A DNA stretch of 7,882 nucleotides. Origin: DASXTB01 sp036505615. Its GTDB lineage: Bacteria; Acidobacteriota; UBA6911; JACQSX01. How positions within the stretch are numbered: position 1 is the stretch's first letter; each line of letters opens with the position of its first letter. Below, piece after piece: positions 1-5,976 of this stretch. The notes under the pieces are model-generated. The model was not told the DNA's origin. It made no database searches and saw only the letters and a program-made list of their open reading frames with translations. Location of the stretch: assembly GCA_036505615.1 (NCBI GenBank), contig DASXTB010000174.1:1-7882 (forward strand). Direction: 5' to 3'. Position numbers and translations under genes: made by a program.

Positions 1-148
1 CGAACTTACCCAAAGTATGAATTAGGACAGGCGTTCCACCCAGCTCAGTAAATTGTTTGGAAGGACCCGCCTTCTTCCCTTTTCCGCTGGGTGGAGACGC
101 CATGCGCGTCCCCAGTCCGGCCGCGGGAATAATCACAACCACCTTCAT
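1..148 (-). CDS. ispD: 2-C-methyl-D-erythritol 4-phosphate cytidylyltransferase, 5' part (runs off window)
   Basis: Only the first 49 codons are present; the gene continues beyond base 1. The translation begins MKVVVIIPAAGLGTRM and continues to PSKQFTELGGTPVLIHTL. This is the IspD N-terminus: a GxGxRM-type glycine-rich CTP-binding loop (about residues 9-16), then the Lys-Gln-Phe motif (31-33) and the PVLxHTL strand. IspD is a cytosolic MEP-pathway enzyme that makes 4-CDP-methyl-erythritol from MEP and CTP. A basic insertion of about a dozen residues (17-28) separates the loop from KQF, which I associate with acidobacterial IspD (recollection, not a search). The ATG at 148 puts the conserved strand at the very N-terminus; no good Shine-Dalgarno is visible. 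It lies 71 bases downstream of the VOC gene on the same strand and may be co-transcribed with it. Confidence 0.9.
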   Translation of the reverse strand, partial: MKVVVIIPAAGLGTRMASPPSGKGKKAGPSKQFTELGGTPVLIHTLGKF

Positions 149-219
149 AAGGGGGCGATAAGTATACGGAGGGCGGGAAGCCAGTTCAAATACTCAAAAC
201 GAGACGTCGAAGAGGCCTC

Positions 220-606
220 TTACGTCTTGGGAGCCTCCCACAGCTCAATCCGCCTTCCCTCCGGGTCGGTGATCCAAGCGAAACGACCGTATTCATAGTC
301 TTCGCGATGGGGATCAATCTCCACTCCTTCTTCTTGCAGCATCTTCAATAAGGCGTCCAGGTCATCTACGATGTAATTGATCATGAAAGGAGAGGTGCTG
401 GAACCGAGGTGCTTGGTGTCAGCTGGGAAAATAGACCAGACAGTCATGCCTGTCTTGTCGCTCTGCTGAGCGTCCCGCCACTCAAAAACTGCCCCTGAAC
501 CATCGGGGGCACGTGTAATCCCCAAATGCTTTTCGTACCATTGATAGAGCTGATCGGGGCTGTCCGACTTGAAGAAGATGCCGCCTATTCCCGTGACACG
601 TTTCAT
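220..606 (-). CDS. VOC-superfamily (glyoxalase/bleomycin-resistance fold) protein
   Basis: A 128-residue single-domain protein. The N-terminal half (about 1-60) has the VOC opening VTGIGGIFFKS with a following helix QLYQWYEKHLG. The second beta-alpha-beta module (about 70-125) has INYIVDDLDALLKMLQEEGVEI and ends ITDPEGRRIELWE, the usual C-terminal strand carrying a metal-ligand glutamate. The usual first-strand His/Gln ligand is absent (IGGIFFKS), so a canonical glyoxalase I activity is doubtful. Relatives include uncharacterised glyoxalase-like and dioxygenase-like proteins; no substrate can be named. I chose the ATG at 606 because a GGTGGAGGGG ribosome-binding sequence lies just upstream. 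A GTG at 678 would add a basic 24-residue stretch unlike the family. The gene lies between the YacL-like gene and ispD, on their strand. Confidence 0.85.
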   Translation of the reverse strand: MKRVTGIGGIFFKSDSPDQLYQWYEKHLGITRAPDGSGAVFEWRDAQQSDKTGMTVWSIFPADTKHLGSSTSPFMINYIVDDLDALLKMLQEEGVEIDPHREDYEYGRFAWITDPEGRRIELWEAPKT

Positions 607-816
607 AGCCCCTCCACCACTTCTAAGGTATTTGCGGTACCGCCATTTTGCTCGCTTCGTGAATTTCTTGACCGTCACCGATCTACTTACAATCCAGTGG
701 CACCGCTCAGTTCACGCAAGTCAGCATGAATCAGGAATTTACGAGCCTTCCCCAGAGACGATCACATTGGCAACTCGTTTGCGAAGACAGTTTACAGACC
801 CATCCACGGTTCTGCG

Positions 817-1299
817 ATGACCCTCGTCGCGGAATCCGGTTGGGACAGTGTTGGAGGCTTTGTGCAGCAGAATCGTTCCTGGTTTGCTCTTATAACATTT
901 TGTGCAACTACCGCCCTGGTCGCCGCTCTAGGGCTCGCCCTTCTCTTCGCCAGTGCCACCGTAGCATACGCGGTCGCGCATTCCTTGCAAGCGACTGCCA
1001 ACCCTCCGGCCGATGCGAATCCACCAGCCCCGGCGACGCAAAAGATTTCCGGCATGATTACGGACTCGAAGTGCGCGGCCAAGCATGCCAAGAGCTCCCG
1101 AAAGAGCCCAGCGGAATGCACGAGAGCGTGTGTGCGCGGCGGGGCCAAGTACACGCTAGTGGACGGGGACAAAATTTATACTTTAGAAGGAAAAGAAGAC
1201 CAACTCGACCGAGTGGCCGGCGAGAGGGCGACAGTGGAAGGAACTCTCGACGGAAGTACCATCAAAGTGGCTTCAGTCTCATCCGGGAACGCCCAGTAA
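817..1299 (+). CDS. membrane-anchored small protein with a conserved cysteine motif, function unknown
   Basis: A 160-residue protein. Residues about 22-55 form a long hydrophobic stretch, a signal anchor or one long or two short transmembrane helices. A Pro/Ala-rich linker (59-74) follows. The C-terminal domain (about 76-155) starts KISGMITDSKC and continues ECTRACVRGGAKYTLVDGDKIYTLEG, with Cys86, Cys101 and Cys105. I recognise this SDSxCGxKH...CTxxCVxxGxxY pattern from many uncharacterised secreted acidobacterial proteins, but know no function. The domain is probably periplasmic; the cysteines could bind metal or form disulfides (inference). The ATG at 817 is the first in-frame start after the upstream stop. 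It has no Shine-Dalgarno; a weak TTGGCA (767-772) and TTTACA (791-796) pair could give a very short leader. It is the only plus-strand gene between the YacL-like gene and ispD. Confidence 0.72.
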   Translation: MTLVAESGWDSVGGFVQQNRSWFALITFCATTALVAALGLALLFASATVAYAVAHSLQATANPPADANPPAPATQKISGMITDSKCAAKHAKSSRKSPAECTRACVRGGAKYTLVDGDKIYTLEGKEDQLDRVAGERATVEGTLDGSTIKVASVSSGNAQ

Positions 1300-1300
1300 A

Positions 1301-1352
1301 ACAGTGGCTAGTGGTTAGTTGCTAGTCAGAATCACTAACCACTAGTTCACTC
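1301..1352. repeat. inverted 7-base degenerate repeat between convergent genes
   Basis: The left half reads as heptamers ACAGTGG, CTAGTGG, TTAGTTG, CTAGTCA (1301-1328). The right half contains their complements TCACTAA, CCACTAG, TTCACTC (1332-1352). The two halves give a perfect 12-base-pair stem, CTAGTGGTTAGT (1308-1319) with ACTAACCACTAG (1334-1345), and a 14-base loop. It lies just after the stop of the 817-1299 gene and before the stop of the convergent PIN-TRAM gene. The RNA could form a hairpin in either direction, but there is no T-run, so a terminator role is uncertain. Confidence 0.7.
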
Positions 1353-1371
1353 TTACCGTTCAAATGTCCTC

Positions 1372-2466
1372 TCACTCCAACGGGCGCTCAGCCATGACGG
1401 GCTGGGTTTTCTTGATCTCAGGAGTTGGCGCTACCCCGACTGAACTAATCGCAGGACGCGAATCATTCCGAGGAATGGCTCGTTCGTCCCACTTGCCGAA
1501 AATCATCTTACCCGCAGTGGTTTGAAGCACCGAGGTCACCGAGATATCGACAGTTTTGCCAATCATCTTGCGCGCGTTGTCTACGACTACCATGGTGCCA
1601 TCGTCGAGATAGGCCACTCCCTGGTTATATTCCTTCCCTTCCTTCAGGATGAAGACTCGCATGGTCTCGCCGGGAAGCACGATCGGCTTCAAGGAATTGG
1701 CCAGTTCGTTGATGTTCAAGACTTCGACGCCCTGAAGTTGCGCGACTTTGTTCAAATTGAAGTCATTGGTGATGATCTTGCCTTCATACAGCTTGGCTAA
1801 CTCAATCAATTTGAGATCCACTTCGCGGACCGCGGGGAAATCGTCTTCTACGATTTGAATCTGCAGAGAAGCTACTTTTTGCAGGCGTTGCAGAATATCG
1901 AGGCCGCGACGTCCGCGATTGCGCTTGAGCGAATCAGCGGAATCTGCCACCAGTTGCAATTCGCGAAGGACAAACTGGGGAGTCACAATGATGCCGTCCA
2001 GAAATCCAGTTTCCGCGATATCCGCGATTCGGCCATCGATGATGACGCTGGTATCCAGAATCTTGTAGCTCTTCTTCGACTGCTTCTCTCCCCCGAAGAC
2101 ACCCCCCAACGCGGAAAGGTTCAGCAAATCGCCTTTGTTCGATCCTACGATCAAGCCGACGTAAGCCATCAGCAACATGACGATGAGCTGCAAAAAGCTT
2201 TGTGTGTGGCCAGGCGGGAGGCTGTTGCGGATGACCAGGGCAAACAGGTAAGCACCGAAAATTCCCAGCACGCTGCCAATGGCTGCCCCAATCAGGCGTT
2301 TCAGGCTAATGCTGCGCAGCTTCCATTCGAAAAGGACAATGGCCACACCGATGATGGCGCCGACAATACCGGCGTGGAGCTTCGACGGAAGATCGAAGGG
2401 TTGAATTAAATAACAAGTGGCAGAAACAATAAGAACAAATAAAAAACGCACTACAAACAAATCCAC
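1372..2466 (-). CDS. yacL: YacL-like membrane PIN-TRAM domain protein (putative ribonuclease)
   Basis: A 364-residue protein counted from the GTG at 2466. Four hydrophobic helices occupy about residues 3-21, 30-47, 58-79 and 90-108. A PIN nuclease domain (about 134-255) follows with the expected acidic residues: Asp138 and Asp144 in ILDTSVIIDGR, Glu169 in FVLREL, Asp217 and Asp235 in IITNDFNLNK. A TRAM RNA-binding domain (about 260-326) follows, then a 38-residue polar tail. The layout matches YacL of Bacillus; a membrane-bound RNase or RNA-binding role is inferred from the domains only. The GTG start is preferred over the longer frame starting at 2523 because GAGGAGG lies 7 bases upstream and because the membrane segment then begins at once, as in the family. 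In Firmicutes yacL sits next to ispD, and the same pair occurs here on one strand with two genes between. Confidence 0.9.
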   Translation of the reverse strand: MDLFVVRFLFVLIVSATCYLIQPFDLPSKLHAGIVGAIIGVAIVLFEWKLRSISLKRLIGAAIGSVLGIFGAYLFALVIRNSLPPGHTQSFLQLIVMLLMAYVGLIVGSNKGDLLNLSALGGVFGGEKQSKKSYKILDTSVIIDGRIADIAETGFLDGIIVTPQFVLRELQLVADSADSLKRNRGRRGLDILQRLQKVASLQIQIVEDDFPAVREVDLKLIELAKLYEGKIITNDFNLNKVAQLQGVEVLNINELANSLKPIVLPGETMRVFILKEGKEYNQGVAYLDDGTMVVVDNARKMIGKTVDISVTSVLQTTAGKMIFGKWDERAIPRNDSRPAISSVGVAPTPEIKKTQPVMAERPLE

Positions 2467-2473
2467 GGATAAA

Positions 2474-2480
2474 CCTCCTC
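2474..2480 (-). promoter_or_regulatory. strong Shine-Dalgarno fixing a GTG start
   Basis: On the minus strand GAGGAGG is followed by a 7-base spacer and GTG at 2466. It is the best ribosome-binding site in the window and decides the start of the PIN-TRAM gene 19 codons inside the longest open frame. Confidence 0.85.
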
Positions 2481-2536
2481 GGAACTCATTCCCGGCCACA
2501 GCCGTTACGATTGAGTTCCGCACTGCCCGACCAGCG

Positions 2537-2552
2537 TGCCGAAATATCGGCA
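2537..2552. promoter_or_regulatory. possible operator or small hairpin upstream of the YacL-like gene
   Basis: TGCCGA and TCGGCA are separated by AATA, a 6-base-pair near-palindrome 71 bases upstream of the GTG start. It lies in the 291-base gap between two divergent genes. That gap also holds a doubled heptamer, GTGCCCC twice (2606-2619), and an AT-rich patch around 2645-2667. A symmetric operator is possible, but stems this short also arise by chance. Confidence 0.2.
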
Positions 2553-2757
2553 GGTGATGGTCAACCAGTGAGTTAAACGGAGCGCTATAAATTTGCGATG
2601 AAACGGTGCCCCGTGCCCCATCCCAACAGGAGGGGAAAAACCGTACATATATCAGGGGAAGTATATACCTGACGTAAAGTTCAGAGACTTAGCAATGCGG
2701 ACTCTCCGGCCCTGTCCAATGCCGGGGTTCGTCATAAGGCTGATACACTGCTGCACA

Positions 2758-3720
2758 GTGAAAGCTATTCTAATCAGCCGGTTGGGCGGCCCAGAGGTAC
2801 TTCAGGTGGCAGATGTTCCAGAGCCGGTCCCCGCTACAGGACAGGTATTGGTCCGGGTCAAAGCCGGCGGGATCAACTTCGCCGATATCATGACCGCGCA
2901 GGGCGGCTATCCCGGAGCGCCGCGTCCTCCGATCGTAGCAGGAAGAGAATTTTCCGGTGTTCGCGAAGACAACGGCCAGCTCGTGATGGGATACGCACAA
3001 TGGGCGGCCTTCGCCGAACGCATCGCGACTGGGACTAATCTGTTTTGGCCGGTGCCGGAAGGCTGGAACGCGGAAGAGGGGGCAGCATTTCCGGTGAATT
3101 ATTTCACTGCTTATCTCGCGTACTGGAAGGCCGGCTTGCTGGAACAATCTCCTTCCAGCGGACCGCACCGCGTACTTATTCATGCTGTAGCCGGCGGAGT
3201 TGGGACCGCAGCGGTGCAGATTGGCAAGCTGCTTGGCCTGGAGATGTACGGCACGTCTTCAACGGACGAGAAGCTAGCGCGCGTGACGGAACTAGGTCTG
3301 CAGCACGGAATCAATTACAAGCAGCGCGACTATGAACAAACCGTGAAAGACATGACTCGTGGCGAAGGAGTGGACGCGGTGTTCGAAATGCTCGGCGGCG
3401 AACACACTGCCAAGAGCATTCGTTGCCTGCGCGATTTTGGACGAGTCATTATTTATGGATCTGCTACCGGCAGAGATGCCCAATTGGATACCCGCGCTCT
3501 CTATGCCAAGGGTGGAAGCGTACACGGATTGTGGCTCACCTATTTGTCGGCCAAACGTGACTTGATGGACCACGCATGGACACAACTTTCCACGTGGACG
3601 TCACAGGGTCATTTGCGTCCGGTAATTGGACACGTATTTCCCATGGAACGTGTGGCGGAAGCGTACCGCCTTCTACTGGAGCGCAAAAATTTCGGGAAAG
3701 TAGTTTTGCAAATCGCGTGA
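2758..3720 (+). CDS. quinone oxidoreductase-like zinc-independent MDR dehydrogenase
   Basis: A 320-residue protein of the medium-chain dehydrogenase/reductase superfamily, NADPH:quinone oxidoreductase branch, probably cytosolic. The N-terminal GroES-like domain begins MKAILISRLGGPEVLQ and contains GGINFADIM (38-45), where the catalytic zinc Cys of alcohol dehydrogenases is replaced, and GREFSG (62-67). The Rossmann domain carries AVAGGVGTAAVQ (143-154), the NADPH loop typical of the QOR branch. The C-terminal end FGKVVLQIA is also typical. No structural zinc cysteines are seen. It probably reduces quinones or activated double bonds; the substrate is unknown. I chose the GTG at 2758 because family members start MKAI; an ATG at 2695 would add 21 unrelated residues. 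There is no Shine-Dalgarno, and a TACACT box (2744-2749) ends 8 bases before the GTG, so a leaderless transcript is possible. It diverges from the YacL-like gene. Confidence 0.85.
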   Translation: MKAILISRLGGPEVLQVADVPEPVPATGQVLVRVKAGGINFADIMTAQGGYPGAPRPPIVAGREFSGVREDNGQLVMGYAQWAAFAERIATGTNLFWPVPEGWNAEEGAAFPVNYFTAYLAYWKAGLLEQSPSSGPHRVLIHAVAGGVGTAAVQIGKLLGLEMYGTSSTDEKLARVTELGLQHGINYKQRDYEQTVKDMTRGEGVDAVFEMLGGEHTAKSIRCLRDFGRVIIYGSATGRDAQLDTRALYAKGGSVHGLWLTYLSAKRDLMDHAWTQLSTWTSQGHLRPVIGHVFPMERVAEAYRLLLERKNFGKVVLQIA

Positions 3721-3836
3721 CACCGCCTTCAGGATCGCTTTTCAACCCTCTCGTCGGATTCTTCGATATTTGGCATAACACGATCCCTTCACAGCGCACA
3801 GCATCCTGTTCAGGCTGTCTTATGCAACTCTAAGTT

Positions 3837-3929
3837 CCGTTGGAAAAGCATTTCTTCTGCACACAACAGCGCATCACTGTGGAGTCGCTATTCCATTGCT
3901 AACGACCACGCGGGAGCGGCGTCCAACGG
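3837..3929 (+). other. long-range inverted repeat in the gene-free stretch
   Basis: The 536 bases between 3721 and 4256 hold no convincing gene. The first structured element is an 8-base-pair pairing, CCGTTGGA (3837-3844) with TCCAACGG (3922-3929), enclosing 77 bases in which I find only short 4-base-pair pairings. A match of this size can occur by chance. It is listed because more substantial pairings follow directly downstream. The strand is assumed from the flanking plus-strand genes. Confidence 0.2.
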
Positions 3930-3958
3930 TTAATTGCGATTTACTACAGCAGCGGAAC

Positions 3959-4023
3959 TTTCATCCAGAAGAAACGTATCTTGAAGTATTCGAAGATTTA
4001 CGACTGCGGATGGAATTTTTTTT
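3959..4023 (+). terminator. candidate intrinsic terminator: extended hairpin followed by eight T
   Basis: TTTCATCC (3959-3966) can pair with GGATGGAA (4008-4015), 8 base pairs including one G-U, followed immediately by eight T (4016-4023). An inner helix, CGTATCTT (3975-3982) with AAGA and TACG (3993-4002, two-base bulge), closes a small GAA/TTC stem. The geometry resembles a Rho-independent terminator, though the outer stem is only moderately GC-rich and has an internal loop. It could end the oxidoreductase transcript about 240 bases after its stop, end a small RNA made from 3837 onward, or act as an attenuator in the leader of the 4257 gene. Confidence 0.4.
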
Positions 4024-4039
4024 CGAAAGAGAAGTTTTA

Positions 4040-4143
4040 GGGGTTAAGGGACTGCTCTCACTTTCGGTTTGGCGGCCCAGGTGAGAACAGTCCCCGGAGC
4101 ACAGAGAGCGGGTCTTGCGACCCAGCCTTCTTTGCTTAACCCC
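4040..4143 (+). ncRNA. candidate three-way-junction structured RNA or leader element
   Basis: A closing helix of 9 base pairs, GGGGTTAAG (4040-4048) with CTTAACCCC (4135-4143), encloses two arms. Arm one stacks directly on it: GGACTG (4049-4054) with CAGTCC (4088-4093), a 2x2 internal loop, then CTCAC (4057-4061) with GTGAG (4081-4085). Arm two is GCGGGTC (4108-4114), loop TTGC, then GACCC and GC (4119-4126, one bulged A). I do not recognise it as 6S, SRP, tmRNA, RNase P or any riboswitch class I can recall. It lies about 115 bases upstream of a secreted-protein gene, so it could be a cis-acting leader or a free small RNA. No promoter is convincing. Confidence 0.4.
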
Positions 4144-4159
4144 GCGGCAGCATTGTAGG

Positions 4160-4194
4160 CCTTCGCTCACGAAACGCAAGTTCTTCCGCGAAGG
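4160..4194 (+). other. hairpin in the leader of the secreted-protein gene
   Basis: CCTTCGC (4160-4166) pairs perfectly with GCGAAGG (4188-4194), leaving a 21-base loop. It follows the three-way-junction candidate by 16 bases and precedes the hairpin next to the ribosome-binding site, so it would belong to the same long leader if one transcript covers all three. Confidence 0.35.
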
Positions 4195-4220
4195 TAAATC
4201 CCAGGCCGCCCCAGAACCGA

Positions 4221-4252
4221 TTCCCGACGGTTTTTCGGGAAAGAACAAGGAG
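4221..4252 (+). promoter_or_regulatory. hairpin next to the ribosome-binding site, and Shine-Dalgarno
   Basis: TTCCCGA (4221-4227) and TCGGGAA (4235-4241) form a 7-base-pair stem with a 7-base loop, ending 5 bases before AAGGAG (4247-4252), the Shine-Dalgarno of the ATG at 4257 (4-base spacer). A stem this close to the ribosome-binding site could modulate translation, but it leaves the site itself unpaired. The Shine-Dalgarno is clear; the regulatory role is inference. Confidence 0.45.
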
Positions 4253-4256
4253 TCGT

Positions 4257-4646
4257 ATGAAGTCGTCACAATTATCCAAGGGCTTGCTGCTGGGACTGGC
4301 TTTGCTGCTGGCAACAAGCGCATTCGCAGCCAACAAAGGTTCTCTCCAGGTAAGCGATCCGGTGACGGTAAGCGGCAAACAACTGGCGCCGGGAGCGTAC
4401 ACCGTCAAATGGGAAGGCAATGGTCCTAACGTCGAGCTAAACATTCTTCAAGGCAAGAAAGTAGTTGCCACCATGCCTGCGCGATTGATTGACCTCAATC
4501 GCTCCGCAGACGGCGACTCAGCCGTGGTTAGGAAGAATGATGACGGCAGCCGGACACTGGCCGAAATCCGTTTTGCTGGCAAAAAGTACGCATTGGCCCT
4601 GGGCAACGAGTCGGCCAAGGCAGAAGCAGGAGATAGCACTAAGTAG
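4257..4646 (+). CDS. small secreted protein of unknown function
   Basis: A 129-residue protein with a clear Sec signal peptide: a basic start (MKSSQLSKG), a Leu/Ala-rich core at about residues 9-20, and an Ala-Phe-Ala cleavage site after residue 24. The mature part (about 105 residues) is beta-rich, with SVxxPVTVSGKQLAPGAYTV-like strands (32-49), then a Lys/Ala-rich tail. There are no cysteines, catalytic motifs or membrane segments. Similar short exported proteins with a GxxLxPGxYxVxW core recur in acidobacterial genomes (recollection); their function is unknown, and a periplasmic beta-sandwich domain is only a guess. The start is fixed by AAGGAG 4 bases upstream. The frame ends in two consecutive TAG stops and is followed by a strong terminator, so it is probably monocistronic. 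The structured upstream stretch suggests a long 5' leader. Confidence 0.8.
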   Translation: MKSSQLSKGLLLGLALLLATSAFAANKGSLQVSDPVTVSGKQLAPGAYTVKWEGNGPNVELNILQGKKVVATMPARLIDLNRSADGDSAVVRKNDDGSRTLAEIRFAGKKYALALGNESAKAEAGDSTK

Positions 4647-4675
4647 TAGGGTTGGATCTCGCTTCGAGCAATAAC

Positions 4676-4702
4676 AAAGGGGAGCCAATGGCTCCCTTTT
4701 TT
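4676..4702 (+). terminator. strong Rho-independent terminator between convergent genes
   Basis: GGGAGCC (4680-4686), loop AAT, GGCTCCC (4690-4696), then six T (4697-4702). The upstream AAAG can also pair with the first T bases. It sits 30 bases after the secreted-protein stop. Read on the minus strand the same stem is followed by CTTTGTT, so it may also help end the moeZ transcript. Confidence 0.93.
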
Positions 4703-4755
4703 GATAGTTAGGCTTACGCGCACGGCTGAATGGTCGAGAAGGAAGCAGAGTTCCC

Positions 4756-5928
4756 TCAGTACTTAGGCATGTTAGGATCGACACGATCCGCCCAAGCCAG
4801 AATCCCGCCGGACAAGTTACGCACTTTGCGGAATCCGGCCTGACGCAGAAAGTTGACGGCTTTCGCGCTGCGCGTGCCCGAGCGGCAGTGAGCGACGATC
4901 TCTCGGCTGGAGTCAAGTTCGTGAACACGTTTTGGAAGATCACCCAGTGGAATCAGATGTCCGCCAATGTTACAGATCTGATATTCGTGCGGCTCCCGAA
5001 CGTCCAGGACGAAGACGTCTTCTCCCGCATCCAGCCGCCTCTTTAATTCTTCCACCTGGATTTCTGGGACGCCCGCCTCTACCGGCGCTTCCTCGCCGCG
5101 GATTCCACAAAACTCGTTGTAGTCAATCAACTTTGTTATCGTGGGATGGGTGCCGCACACCGGGCAGTCGGGATTCTTGCGTAGCTTGAGTTCGCGGAAC
5201 TTCATGGCCAGCGCGTCCACCAGGAGCAAGCGCCCAATCAGCGGCTCTCCCTTGCCTAGAACCAGTTTGATCACTTCCGTGGCCTGAATCACGCCCACCA
5301 GTCCCGGCAGGATCCCCAGCACTCCGCCCTCAGCGCAGGAAGGAACCAGCCCCGGAGGGGGTGGCTCGGGATAGAGACAGCGGTAGCACGGTCCTTGTTC
5401 AGTTGCGAAAACGCTGGCCTGGCCTTCGAAGCGGAAAATCGATCCGTAAACATTCGGCTTGCCGGTGAGCACACAAGCATCATTCACCAGATAGCGGGTG
5501 GGGAAATTGTCAGTGCCGTCAACGATGATGTCGAAGTCGCGAAACAGTTCCAGCGCATTGTCGCTGCTTAGCCTGGTGTCGAAGGGACGCACGTTTATAA
5601 GCGGGTTGATAGCTTTGAGCTTGTCTGCCGCGGAGTCAAGTTTTTTGCGTCCCACATCCGCCGTAGTGTGAATGATCTGGCGCTGTAGATTGGTGTAATC
5701 CACTACATCGAAATCAACAAGGCCCAGCGTCCCTACGCCAGCCGCGCCCAAATAGAGCGCCAGAGGCGAGCCCAGTCCACCGGCTCCAATGCACAGCACC
5801 CGGGCCGCCTTCAGTTTGAGCTGCCCTTCCATGCCGACCTCCGGCATGATGAGGTGGCGCGAGTAGCGCAGGATTTCGTCGTTCGAAAGCGTAGCGGTTT
5901 CGGGTTTGACTTCCGTGATGGTGGACAT
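4756..5928 (-). CDS. moeZ: MoeZ-type E1-like adenylyltransferase/rhodanese sulfurtransferase
   Basis: A 390-residue two-domain protein. The ThiF/MoeB/E1-like domain (about 15-275) has the ATP loop GAGGLG (48-53), Asp72 and Asp74 in VDFD, Arg83 in LQRQ, and DGTDN (137-141). Two zinc pairs, CYRC (181-184) and CPVC (255-258), flank Cys198 in PSCAEGG, the position of the E1-type thiol. The C-terminal rhodanese domain (about 288-388) has LDVRE (308-312) and the active-site loop CRSGTR with Cys348. Length and layout match mycobacterial MoeZ (about 390 residues). It adenylates the C-terminal glycine of a ubiquitin-like sulfur carrier and transfers rhodanese persulfide sulfur to make the thiocarboxylate. 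The neighbour cysO is the obvious substrate; MoaD for molybdopterin is also possible, as MoeZ serves both in mycobacteria. The ATG is preceded by GAGG at about 6 bases. It is the last gene of the operon, 48 bases after cysO. Confidence 0.93.
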   Translation of the reverse strand: MSTITEVKPETATLSNDEILRYSRHLIMPEVGMEGQLKLKAARVLCIGAGGLGSPLALYLGAAGVGTLGLVDFDVVDYTNLQRQIIHTTADVGRKKLDSAADKLKAINPLINVRPFDTRLSSDNALELFRDFDIIVDGTDNFPTRYLVNDACVLTGKPNVYGSIFRFEGQASVFATEQGPCYRCLYPEPPPPGLVPSCAEGGVLGILPGLVGVIQATEVIKLVLGKGEPLIGRLLLVDALAMKFRELKLRKNPDCPVCGTHPTITKLIDYNEFCGIRGEEAPVEAGVPEIQVEELKRRLDAGEDVFVLDVREPHEYQICNIGGHLIPLGDLPKRVHELDSSREIVAHCRSGTRSAKAVNFLRQAGFRKVRNLSGGILAWADRVDPNMPKY

Positions 5929-5938
5929 GGGGACCTCA

Positions 5939-5966
5939 GTTACGACTTACTATTTACGATTGACGA
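5939..5966. repeat. four degenerate heptamers in the cysO-moeZ gap
   Basis: GTTACGA, CTTACTA, TTTACGA, TTGACGA run head to tail and are read on the minus strand as variants of TCGTAAA. The array fills over half of the 48-base gap between cysO and moeZ and ends just upstream of the moeZ ribosome-binding site. It has no inverted arm, unlike the other two heptamer arrays. In sequence it is unrelated to them except for the 7-base period. Confidence 0.6.
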
Positions 5967-5976
5967 ATTAAATCCA

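Noticed and set aside
634..643. Perfect palindrome GCGGTACCGC upstream of the VOC gene
   Set aside because: Several 10-base palindromes are expected by chance in nearly 8 kb, and nothing else marks it as an operator.
606..678. Upstream GTG start extending the VOC protein by 24 residues
   Set aside because: The extension is highly basic and unlike the family, and the ATG at 606 has a clear purine-rich ribosome-binding site.
1855..2409. 184-codon plus-strand open frame
   Set aside because: It is antisense to the membrane and PIN part of the YacL-like gene, with Gln/Asp/His-rich composition typical of a shadow frame.
2652..2672. TCAGG/CCTGA inverted repeat with GTATATAC between the divergent genes
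   Set aside because: The 5-base arms are too short to support; it is at most an AT-rich promoter-like patch without clear -35 and -10 boxes.
3780..3815. CCTG-TT-CAGG hairpin as terminator of the oxidoreductase
   Set aside because: The loop would be only two bases, the stem is bulged, and no T-run follows.
3896..4084. 62-codon open frame in the gene-free stretch
   Set aside because: It has no ribosome-binding site or family resemblance, it crosses the T8 terminator candidate, and it ends inside the three-way-junction structure.
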